From assembly GCA_002372235.1 (NCBI GenBank), contig DFJI01000038.1:19468-67211 (forward strand): DNA of 47,744 nt, in the 5' to 3' direction. Position 1 is the stretch's first letter. Each line of letters opens with the position of its first letter. Source of the stretch: Prevotella sp. UBA3675. GTDB taxonomy: Bacteria > Bacteroidota > Bacteroidia > Bacteroidales > Bacteroidaceae. The translations under genes and the position numbers were made by a program. This document shows positions 7,107 through 13,755 of the stretch, one piece after another. The notes under the pieces are model-generated. The model had not been told where the DNA came from. It did not search any database and was given only the letters and a program-made list of their open reading frames with translations.

Positions 7107-7763
7107 TTATTTATATAGGTAGTCAAGGAGCACGTCCCACACGGCAATGATGTGGCAGATGCTGCCAGCCAGGACGAAGAAGTGGAACACGGAGTGCATG
7201 TAGCGCTTCTTGTTCAGCGAGTAGAACGCGGCTCCTGTGATATAGCAGACGCCTTCGGCCACAATCCAGACGACGGCGGCTGTAGAGACCGTGTCGATGA
7301 GTGGCTTGAAGGCGATGAGAATGCTGAGCCCCATGCCCACGAAGCAGAGCGTCTCGAAGTTGGAGTGCTCCTTCAGCCGTATGAAACTGACGATGGTGCC
7401 GGCAATGGCGCATAGCCATACGAAGGCGAACAGGCTCCACCCCCAGTAGCCCTGTTCGCGCAGGGCAATCAGCGTGAGGGGCGAATAACTGCCCGCAATG
7501 TGCCAGTAGATAGCGGCATGGTCCCATTGGCGCAGGCGCTCCTTCCACTTTGAGCGGGCAGGAAGGGCGTGATAGACGGTGCTGGCCGCATAGGAGCCAA
7601 GCATGCCGAAAAGGTAAAGACCTACACCGATGCTGGCCCACGAACTGCCCGAGCCGATGGTCATGACGAGGAACACCACGCCAATCACGATGCCTAAGAG
7701 AATGCCTCCGGCATGCGAGAAGGTGTTCCATATCTCTTCCTTGTGGGTGTAGCGTATGGGCAT
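7107..7763 (-). CDS. Hemolysin III family (YqfA/PAQR-type) membrane protein
   Basis: A 218-residue integral membrane protein with about seven hydrophobic segments. Family marks are EEIWNTFSHAGG near the N-terminus, the SAASTVYHAL-like segment (here SYAASTVYHALP), DHAAIYWHIAGSYSP, and HSVFHFFVLAGS near the C-terminus; the conserved His and Asp residues resemble the PAQR metal site. Despite the name, haemolysis is not its accepted role; PAQR relatives influence membrane lipid composition. The ATG at 7763 is chosen because the upstream in-frame extension overlaps the YitT gene and is Arg/Ser-rich with no family similarity. It sits 4 bp after the YitT stop. Confidence 0.85.
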   Translation of the reverse strand: MPIRYTHKEEIWNTFSHAGGILLGIVIGVVFLVMTIGSGSSWASIGVGLYLFGMLGSYAASTVYHALPARSKWKERLRQWDHAAIYWHIAGSYSPLTLIALREQGYWGWSLFAFVWLCAIAGTIVSFIRLKEHSNFETLCFVGMGLSILIAFKPLIDTVSTAAVVWIVAEGVCYITGAAFYSLNKKRYMHSVFHFFVLAGSICHIIAVWDVLLDYLYK

Positions 7764-7767
7764 GTGT

Positions 7768-8712
7768 CTAAGGGGTGTTGATTGAGTCGAGAATGGAGGG
7801 GCGTGAGGCCGTGGCCGACTGCGACTTGCTGCGGCGCACCTTGAACTGGTCGAAGCCCTCGCCATAGACACCGATGACGGCGCTCTGCGAGACGAAGGCA
7901 GCAGGATCCACCTCATTGATGATGCGGAAGATGAGATTGCTCTGTCGGCGCTTGGCCAGTACGAACAGCATCTTCACCTCGCGGCCAGAGTAGAAACCCT
8001 GCGCGTCGATGATGGTGCAGCCGCGATGGGGCTCACGGTTGATGCGCTCGCCAATCTCTTTCCACTTGGTGCTGATGATGAAGAACTGCACGGACAGGCG
8101 CATGGAGTTGACCACCTGGTCGATACAGAAGGCTGTGACGTAGAGCACTACGTAGCCATAGATTACTTTCTCCCAGTCGCGCAGCACAAGATAGCTGCTC
8201 GAAATGATAATGACGTCGCACAGCATGATGATGCGCCCTAAGGAGATGTCACGATATTTGTTGATGATGGCTGCTATGATGTCGGTACCGCCCGTTGAGC
8301 CGTTGCTTGACAGGCCCAGCCCCACGCCGCAACCGCAGAACACGGCACCGATGATGGCGGCCATGAACGGCTGGTCGCTGAGCAGATGGCCGTGGTAGTT
8401 GGCTGTGATCACGGCCACTCCGGCAGTCAGCACCGACACGGCATAGATGGTCTTCAGGCAGAAGCGGATGCCCAGGATGCGGAGGGCAGCCAGCAGCAGA
8501 ACGCCGTTGATGATGAAGTAGCTCAGCTGTACGGGAATGCCTGTGCCCCAAAACAGGATAGACGAGACACCGGCCACACCGCCCGTAGTGATATTGTTGG
8601 GCAGCAGGAAGATGCCCCATCCGATGCAGTAGCTGAGCATGCCGATGGCGATGACAAGATAGTCGCGTATCTCCGAAAGGATGCTGGCTTTAGTGAATTG
8701 AATTTTTTCCAT
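7768..8712 (-). CDS. YitT family membrane protein with C-terminal DUF2179
   Basis: 314 residues. Five to six hydrophobic segments fill the first 200 residues, including the family-typical LPNNITTGGVAGVS and SSNGSTGGTDIIAAI. The soluble C-terminal domain (about residues 215-295, starting FFIISTKWKEIGERINREPHRG) is DUF2179, a ferredoxin-like ligand-binding fold. Members are widespread and their transported substrate is unknown. The gene lies between the fRMsr and hemolysin III genes with gaps of 15 and 4 bp, so it is very likely in one operon with them. Confidence 0.85.
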   Translation of the reverse strand: MEKIQFTKASILSEIRDYLVIAIGMLSYCIGWGIFLLPNNITTGGVAGVSSILFWGTGIPVQLSYFIINGVLLLAALRILGIRFCLKTIYAVSVLTAGVAVITANYHGHLLSDQPFMAAIIGAVFCGCGVGLGLSSNGSTGGTDIIAAIINKYRDISLGRIIMLCDVIIISSSYLVLRDWEKVIYGYVVLYVTAFCIDQVVNSMRLSVQFFIISTKWKEIGERINREPHRGCTIIDAQGFYSGREVKMLFVLAKRRQSNLIFRIINEVDPAAFVSQSAVIGVYGEGFDQFKVRRSKSQSATASRPSILDSINTP

Positions 8713-8727
8713 AGAACGAGGTGTGTG

Positions 8728-9237
8728 TTAACAAAGGTGTGGAGCCACAAGGGTCATGATGGCTTCGAGGTATTGGCGGTCTGTGTCGTCGAAAGTGCCC
8801 AGCTCGCGGCTGTCAATGTCGAGCACAGCGAGGATTTCTGAGTTCTCCGAGTTCTCTGAGCTCTCTGAGCACTCTGAGCTCTCTGAGTTCTCCGAGCTCC
8901 TAAAAACAGGCACTACAATCTCCGACCGCGACAAGCTGCTACAGGCGATGTGCCCGGGAAACTCCTCCACGTCGGGCACCACGACGGTGGCTCTCCGCTC
9001 ATAGGCCGTGCCGCAAACACCCTTGCCATGCTTGATGCGGTAGCAGGCCACAGGCCCTTGGAAGGGGCCCAGGCAGAGCATGCCGTTCTTCTCAATATAG
9101 AAGCCTGTCCAGAAAAAGCCCATCGTTTCGTGGATGGCTGCCACGACATTGGCCATCACGCTTATGGCATCGGTCTCACCCTCAATGAGCGATGCAACCT
9201 GCGCTTGCAGTTCCTTGTATTTTTCCTCTTTTGTCAT
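8728..9237 (-). CDS. msrC: Free methionine-(R)-sulfoxide reductase (GAF domain, fRMsr)
   Basis: A 169-residue GAF-domain enzyme that reduces free L-methionine-(R)-sulfoxide. The three family cysteines are Cys65 (VACYRIKHGKGVC), Cys75 and Cys99 (FPGHIACSS); their spacing of 10 and 24 residues equals that of E. coli Cys84/94/118. ILAVLDIDS and FDDTDRQYLE near the end are also typical. Residues about 113-134 hold seven copies of the triplet S-E-x, encoded by a 9-bp tandem repeat, in a loop between two strands. The ATG at 9237 is preferred to a start at 9264 because the family begins near MTKEEKYKEL. First gene of the operon, with a -7 box at 9262. Confidence 0.9.
   Translation of the reverse strand: MTKEEKYKELQAQVASLIEGETDAISVMANVVAAIHETMGFFWTGFYIEKNGMLCLGPFQGPVACYRIKHGKGVCGTAYERRATVVVPDVEEFPGHIACSSLSRSEIVVPVFRSSENSESSECSESSENSENSEILAVLDIDSRELGTFDDTDRQYLEAIMTLVAPHLC
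8834..8896. repeat. 9-bp tandem repeat inside the fRMsr gene (seven copies)
   Basis: Seven 9-bp units of the form TTCTCYGAG/CTCTCTGAG run from 8834 to 8896 on the plus strand. On the coding strand they give S-E-N, S-E-S and S-E-C triplets. Being in multiples of three bases, copy-number change keeps the frame. The three catalytic cysteines lie outside the insert. Confidence 0.9.
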
Positions 9238-9261
9238 GAGCGATTCAATAATTATGGCTTG

Positions 9262-9269
9262 CAAAATTA
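9262..9269 (-). promoter_or_regulatory. -7 box for the fRMsr-YitT-hemolysin III-M28 operon
   Basis: On the minus strand this reads TAATTTTG, fitting TAnnTTTG, and lies 24 bp before the ATG at 9237. It would serve all four genes down to 6102. Confidence 0.5.
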
Positions 9270-9374
9270 GTCATTTTTTTGTAGATATGCACTGAATGGC
9301 TTTCTTTTTTTAGTGGTTTGGCTTCTTTTGAAAGAGTAAATCTGTAGTTTGGCTTTTTAAAAAAGAATAAAATC

Positions 9375-9405
9375 TTTGTTTTGTTCTCGCTATATCGTAA
9401 CTTTG
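9375..9405 (+). promoter_or_regulatory. Bacteroidota promoter (-33 TTTG, -7 TAACTTTG)
   Basis: TTTG at 9375-9378 and TAACTTTG at 9398-9405 are 19 bp apart, the expected spacing for the primary sigma factor of this phylum. The start codon of the M20 gene follows 13 bp later, leaving a very short leader. Confidence 0.75.
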
Positions 9406-9418
9406 CACGGGAAAAATC

Positions 9419-10486
9419 ATGAGAGAAATGAACAAGACTACCGACTTTGCCCGTGAGGCACTCGCCTTGCTGAGCCAGTTGATTGCCATCCCGAGCATCA
9501 GCCGCGATGAGGCTAAGGCTGCCGACTTGTTGCAGCAGCGTATGGCAGAGTGGGGGCTCTCCCCACAGCGCGAGGGTAACAATGTGTGGGCCGTGGCTCC
9601 TGACTACGATGAGGCTCGCCCCACGATTCTCCTCAATGCACATATCGACACGGTGAAGCCCGTGGCCACTTGGACTCGCGACCCTTTCACCCCCCAGTGG
9701 GAGGACGACCGGCTCTACGGCCTGGGCTCAAATGACTGTGGCGGCGGCTTGGTGTCGCTCTTGCAGGTGTTCCGCCTGTTGCGCGAACAGTCGCGTTCCT
9801 TCAACCTTGTCTATCTGGCTTCGTGCGAAGAAGAGGTGTCAGGGCAGAACGGCATCGTGCGAGCGCTTCCCTTGCTTCCCCGTATCGACGTGGCCATCGT
9901 GGGTGAGCCGACGGGCATGCAGCCTGCTGTGGCTGAGAAGGGACTGATGGTCATTGACGGCTATGCCCACGGCGTGAGTGGACATGCAGCCCGCAACGAA
10001 GGGGTGAATGCCATCTACGAAGCACTCGACGATTTGGTGTGGCTGCGCGACTATCGCTTTTCCAAAGAGAGTCCGCTCTTAGGCCCCACCAAGATGACGG
10101 TCACGGTGATAGAGGCTGGCACGCAACACAATGTAGTGCCCGACACGTTGCATTTCATTATTGATGTGCGGGCGAATGAGCTCTATCAGAACGAAGAGCT
10201 GTTCGAGTTTCTGAGCAGTCAGATGAAGAAATGCGAACTGAAAGCCCGTTCTTTCCGCTTGCATTCCTCATCAATCAGTTTGGATCACCCCTTGATTAAG
10301 AAATGTGTGGGCATGGGGTTGCAGCCTTTTGGTTCTCCCACGCTGTCCGACCAGGCTCTCATGCCTTTCCCCTCGTTCAAGCTGGGCCCTGGCCAAAGCA
10401 GCCGTTCTCACTCAGCCGACGAGTACATCTGTCTGTCGGAAGTCAGCGATGCTATTGAAAAATATACGGCCTTGCTCTCTGAATGA
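9419..10486 (+). CDS. argE: M20 family N-acyl-ornithine deacylase (ArgE-like)
   Basis: A 355-residue dinuclear zinc hydrolase of the ArgE/DapE family. In Bacteroidales the arginine-pathway member is thought to remove succinyl rather than acetyl from ornithine, so the exact acyl group is open. Likely ligands are His75 (LNAHIDTVKP), Asp106 (LGSNDCGGG), Glu137/Glu138 (CEEEVSGQNG), Glu163 (VGEPTG) and a His near residue 331 (RSHSADEY). The dimerisation lid lies between roughly residues 175 and 285. It has its own promoter and terminator and no arginine gene beside it. The ATG at 9428 is an alternative start three codons in. Confidence 0.8.
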   Translation: MREMNKTTDFAREALALLSQLIAIPSISRDEAKAADLLQQRMAEWGLSPQREGNNVWAVAPDYDEARPTILLNAHIDTVKPVATWTRDPFTPQWEDDRLYGLGSNDCGGGLVSLLQVFRLLREQSRSFNLVYLASCEEEVSGQNGIVRALPLLPRIDVAIVGEPTGMQPAVAEKGLMVIDGYAHGVSGHAARNEGVNAIYEALDDLVWLRDYRFSKESPLLGPTKMTVTVIEAGTQHNVVPDTLHFIIDVRANELYQNEELFEFLSSQMKKCELKARSFRLHSSSISLDHPLIKKCVGMGLQPFGSPTLSDQALMPFPSFKLGPGQSSRSHSADEYICLSEVSDAIEKYTALLSE

Positions 10487-10498
10487 GCAAGGCCGTAT
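10464..10498. terminator. Bidirectional hairpin terminator between convergent genes
   Basis: A perfect 14-bp stem (ATACGGCCTTGCTC at 10464-10477 and its complement at 10485-10498) with a 7-nt loop. The TGA stop of the M20 gene spans the end of the loop and the right arm. The opposing gene ends at 10503, so one hairpin can serve both. U-rich tracts are weak on both sides. Confidence 0.7.
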
Positions 10499-10502
10499 GT
10501 GT

Positions 10503-11999
10503 TTAGATGTTCATGCTTCGATACCGCTGTTTGGGGGTGTTTGGCTTGTCTTTATACTCCTGTTCTAACAGCCCGCTCTCCAATAGTGGGATGAGTAGTC
10601 TGCGGCGGAAACTGGTGCGGCTGCGGTAGCCCGTAGCCTCCATCATCTCAAGCAAGCCTTGATAGGTGTGGCAAAAGGATAGCAGGCGTTCGGCATTCTC
10701 TTCCTCGCCCTTTGGCAGGGTGGGGCAGAGAGAGCGAATTTTGCTGAAGCGTGACCCGTAGGGGTTCAAAGGTGTCCTGGGCTCTTCGTATGCCGGAGAC
10801 TCTGAGGCCATGAAACCGCTATACTCCGACGGTTCGCGCTCTTGCTGCGGCCTGTCAATGATGACCTTGAACTGGCTGCCCTCTTCGTTCTCGAAATGAA
10901 TGTTGCCTTGTTCCTCTTTTACGGCGCGCAGGATGCCAGTGCCAAGTCCGCGATATTCCATTGTCTTGGCGCAGAACGATGCCATCAGACTGTTGCGCTG
11001 ACAGGTCTTGCCAAACTGAATGCTCTCAATGCTTACACCTTTGGGCAGTCCGCCGGGGCTCACAATCTCAACGCGATTGTCGAAAATCATGATTCTTATC
11101 GGGGCCTGTATCAGATAGTCGCGATGGACAAGGGCATTCTGAAGTATCTCGCGTAGAGCCACCTCCGATATTTCAAGCTTGCCAACCGAGTTGAACGACT
11201 GTCCTGCCTGCAGACTGTGCAAGTTGGCTTTTAGGAAAGCCATGCCTTCGCTGAACATGCGCGGAATGGTGCCTATGATATCTTTGCTGTCACGATACTC
11301 AAGGCCGCTCATTTCGTTTCCGTAGAATGAGACTGCCTTGATGATGAAGGCTGGCTGGTACATCTCGGGATGTTTCCCGAAGAACAGGAGTCCTGCCAGT
11401 GTCACTTGCCCGTCGGGGGTCAGAATCTGAAGGTTTTGAAGAAGTTGTTCTATAGGCACTCCAAACTCATCTGCCCGTTTACCGTAGAATTTCTCTACGT
11501 ATTCGTTGAGCAGAAAAGTATCAATTTCGCTGAATGAGGTGTTCCTTACTCCTTTCTCTTCCGGTCTAAAGCTTCCTGATTCTTGGAACAGGGCCAGTAT
11601 CTCACTGTTTTCGGTGATGCGGCGTTTGTCACTGCTTTGCTTCACCCAGATGTTGCCGCTTTTGTCTTTGTAGGGTTTGTTGATGCCTTCTGCTACATGT
11701 ACTACGAGTATTATTCTGCCTTCCACTTCTATGGTTTCTGTTTCAAGGTAGATGGTGGGGTTCACCCACTCGTTGGCTACTTGACCAATGAGTGTGTTCA
11801 TTTGTTGTGCTTGTTCGTATGTGAGGCCGATGAGTTGTCCTGTCTTGTCCTCTACTCCTATGATGATGATGCCGCCTTTGCTATTAGCAAATGCCACCAG
11901 TTCTGGGGCTGTCTTGGAAGGATTTTCCAGTCTCAGTTTGAATTGCACTCGGCTGTTTTCTCCCAGTGCGCATAGTTTTTTGATTTCGTTTGCAGTCAT
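10503..11999 (-). CDS. AlbA_2 (Schlafen-type) ATP-binding regulator
   Basis: 498 residues. The N-terminal AlbA_2/Schlafen-like domain (about 8-130) shows the typical ENSRVQFKLRLENPSK and AFANSKGGIIIIGVED. A GHKL-type ATPase segment (HATPase_c_4) follows, with REILQNALVHRDY and IFDNRVEIVSPGGLPKG near residues 290-325 and RGLGTGILRA near 360. The C-terminus (about 430-498) looks like a winged helix. Such proteins are often annotated as putative transcriptional regulators or RecG-like ATP-binding proteins, with no firm role. The upstream region holds several GGTTAAG sites around its own -7 box, so self-control is plausible. It stands alone and converges with the M20 gene. Confidence 0.8.
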   Translation of the reverse strand: MTANEIKKLCALGENSRVQFKLRLENPSKTAPELVAFANSKGGIIIIGVEDKTGQLIGLTYEQAQQMNTLIGQVANEWVNPTIYLETETIEVEGRIILVVHVAEGINKPYKDKSGNIWVKQSSDKRRITENSEILALFQESGSFRPEEKGVRNTSFSEIDTFLLNEYVEKFYGKRADEFGVPIEQLLQNLQILTPDGQVTLAGLLFFGKHPEMYQPAFIIKAVSFYGNEMSGLEYRDSKDIIGTIPRMFSEGMAFLKANLHSLQAGQSFNSVGKLEISEVALREILQNALVHRDYLIQAPIRIMIFDNRVEIVSPGGLPKGVSIESIQFGKTCQRNSLMASFCAKTMEYRGLGTGILRAVKEEQGNIHFENEEGSQFKVIIDRPQQEREPSEYSGFMASESPAYEEPRTPLNPYGSRFSKIRSLCPTLPKGEEENAERLLSFCHTYQGLLEMMEATGYRSRTSFRRRLLIPLLESGLLEQEYKDKPNTPKQRYRSMNI

Positions 12000-12001
12000 G
12001 A

Positions 12002-12181
12002 CTTAACCACTCCTTTCTCTGTTTTCTGCTGCAAAGATACAAAACTTATTCGAAATTGGTTAAGTTAAAGTGTTTATTTTGTTGTGTTGGCTATAAAATT
12101 AACGGATATTTGCTAAAACGCACTACAATATTGGTACAAACTTAACTAAATATGGTTAAGCTTGTTGTTGATTTGGTTAAG
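12002..12181. promoter_or_regulatory. Promoter of the AlbA_2 gene with multiple GGTTAAG sites
   Basis: A minus-strand -7 box TATCTTTG lies at 12032-12039, about 33 bp before the gene. Copies of GGTTAAG or its complement CTTAACC occur at 12002-12008, 12058-12064, 12154-12160 and 12175-12181, with a one-off copy CTTAACT at 12141-12147. The copies at 12141 and 12154 form an inverted repeat, and those at 12154 and 12175 are 21 bp apart. The sites bracket the promoter, as operators of an autoregulated gene would. The rest of the AT-rich gap up to 12296 shows no gene. Confidence 0.55.
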
Positions 12182-12296
12182 TTTGAAGCGTCAATTTGTT
12201 TTGAAGCAGTTTTGTACTGAAATAATAGGCTGCTTAGACTGATCAAAGTATGCCAAACATGAAGCTATAAGAAGTGGAAAAATAGGCTGAAGCTAA

Positions 12297-12794
12297 AATG
12301 CTATATTTCCTACCGAGCTGAACCGCTCCGGCTTCCGCGCCTTCTACGACGAACCTGTGGAGAACCGCCGCCAGTGCATGATGTCCTACGACTTCCACAT
12401 CACCCACGGCGACCGTCTGCTGCTCGTCAACCACAAGATTACGCCCCTCGCCATGACCGACGAAGGCCGCGTCTGGCTCGCCCTCTGCACCGTCTCGCTC
12501 TCGCCCCACAAGGAGGCCGGACACATCGAGTTCTTCCAATTCCATACGGGCGAGAAGCGCGAGTACTCTTTGGAGGCCCACCGATGGAAGAGTCGCGAGA
12601 CCATCACCCTGAAGCCTGAGGAGAAGCAGATCCTGACACTCTCAGCCCAGGGCTATACTATGAAGGAGATAGCCGAGAAGATGCTCCGCTCGTTCGACAC
12701 TGTGAAGTTCTACCGCCGCCAGATTTTCGAGAAGCTCGACGTGCAGAACATCACCGAAGCCCTCGCCCTTGCTACCAATTACGGCCTCGTCTGA
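12297..12794 (+). pseudogene. 5'-truncated LuxR-type (HTH) regulator
   Basis: An open frame from just after a TAA at 12294 to the TGA at 12792-12794. The C-terminal part is a clear GerE/LuxR helix-turn-helix: LKPEEKQILTLSAQGYTMK, then EIAEKMLRSFDTVKFYRRQIFEKL. The sequence before it (FPTELNRSGFRAFYDEPVE) is in frame and looks like native protein, but no ATG with a ribosome site opens it, and the stop removes whatever came before. The only plausible start is an internal GTG at 12357, which would give 145 residues. I read this as a regulator that lost its N-terminus. It points toward the GLPGLI/TonB pair and may once have controlled it. Confidence 0.6.
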
Positions 12795-12858
12795 AAGGCG
12801 ACGGGTAGGCGACGGCACGTCGGAAATGACGTCACCCCCACGATTTTAACATATTTTG

Positions 12859-12943
12859 TTACCCAAATGGGTAATTTTTCATCCCCGTGATGCAGAATTA
12901 CCCATTTGGGTAGTGGATTTATTTGGCAGTTCCATTAATTTTG
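12859..12943 (+). promoter_or_regulatory. Paired palindromes and -7 box upstream of the GLPGLI gene
   Basis: Two 16-bp near-palindromes, TTACCCAAATGGGTAA (12859-12874) and TTACCCATTTGGGTAG (12898-12913), are near-complements of each other and have centres 39 bp apart. A -7 box TAATTTTG follows at 12936-12943, 21 bp before the ATG. The downstream palindrome ends 22 bp before the -7 box, close to the -33 region, so a dimeric regulator bound there could block or recruit polymerase. No classical -33 TTTG sits at the right distance, which hints at activator dependence. Confidence 0.6.
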
Positions 12944-12964
12944 CAGTCAAAAACTCGTAAGGAT

Positions 12965-13738
12965 ATGAAAAGACTAATTATTTTTTCCATGATGTGCCTC
13001 GTGGCGATAGGCTTGACTGCGCAAGAGACCCACGTCATTGAGCCCGCTATCCTCGAAGTACGATATGACTCATGGCAGGAAGAACACGACGATTCCTACA
13101 TTCTACGTGTGGGAAAGAATGCCAATCAGTTCTTCAGTTACTTCCAGAACAGGACAGATAGTTTGGACTTTACGGATGCTGCGACATTCCAGATTTCTCT
13201 GAATGAGTTCTTGGAATCGAATGACAAGAGTCCCGACAGAACTAAACGGCTCAAGGCAAGCACCATCAGCAGGGAACTTCTGTACCAAGACCTCGCAACG
13301 GGAAAACTGACCCTTTACAGCAACTTCGCCAGTGCCTACAATACCTATGAGGAAGAAATCCCCACACAGAAATGGACTATCAACATGGACTCTACAGCAA
13401 CCATCTTGGGTATGGAGTGCCATTATGCGACTACCATATTTCGCGGTAGAGAGTGGAAGGTGTGGTTTACTGAAGAAATACCCGTCAGCCTCGGCCCGTG
13501 GAAATTAGGTGGTCTGCCAGGACTGATACTAAAAGCCACGGCGGATAATGACTTTATCAAGTTTACAGCTGTGAGTATTAAGACGGATGGTCTTTCTCCT
13601 GTCACATTCTACAATTGGGCTAAAAGTAAGTATTACAAAATGACAAGGGAGAAGTTTTTGAAGTACAAGAACCGCCCGAGGACAATCCCTTATACAGAAA
13701 AGGTGATTCCTGCTAAGCCATATATTGAATTGGAGTAA
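12965..13738 (+). CDS. GLPGLI family exported protein
   Basis: 257 residues with a signal peptide (MKRLIIFSMMCLVAIGLTAQ) and the family-naming motif GPWKLGGLPGLIL near residues 178-190. The family is confined to Bacteroidota and is usually encoded next to a TonB-type barrel protein, as here (17-bp gap); its function is unknown, perhaps a periplasmic or surface partner of the barrel. The ATG at 12965 follows the -7 box and begins the signal peptide; an upstream in-frame start at 12923 would add 14 residues and lies inside the promoter. Confidence 0.85.
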   Translation: MKRLIIFSMMCLVAIGLTAQETHVIEPAILEVRYDSWQEEHDDSYILRVGKNANQFFSYFQNRTDSLDFTDAATFQISLNEFLESNDKSPDRTKRLKASTISRELLYQDLATGKLTLYSNFASAYNTYEEEIPTQKWTINMDSTATILGMECHYATTIFRGREWKVWFTEEIPVSLGPWKLGGLPGLILKATADNDFIKFTAVSIKTDGLSPVTFYNWAKSKYYKMTREKFLKYKNRPRTIPYTEKVIPAKPYIELE

Positions 13739-13755
13739 TACCTAATGGAATAGAA

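Noticed and set aside
7764..7916. N-terminal extension of the hemolysin III protein
   Set aside because: The 51 extra residues are Arg/Ser-rich, lie within the YitT gene and precede the family's usual first residues.
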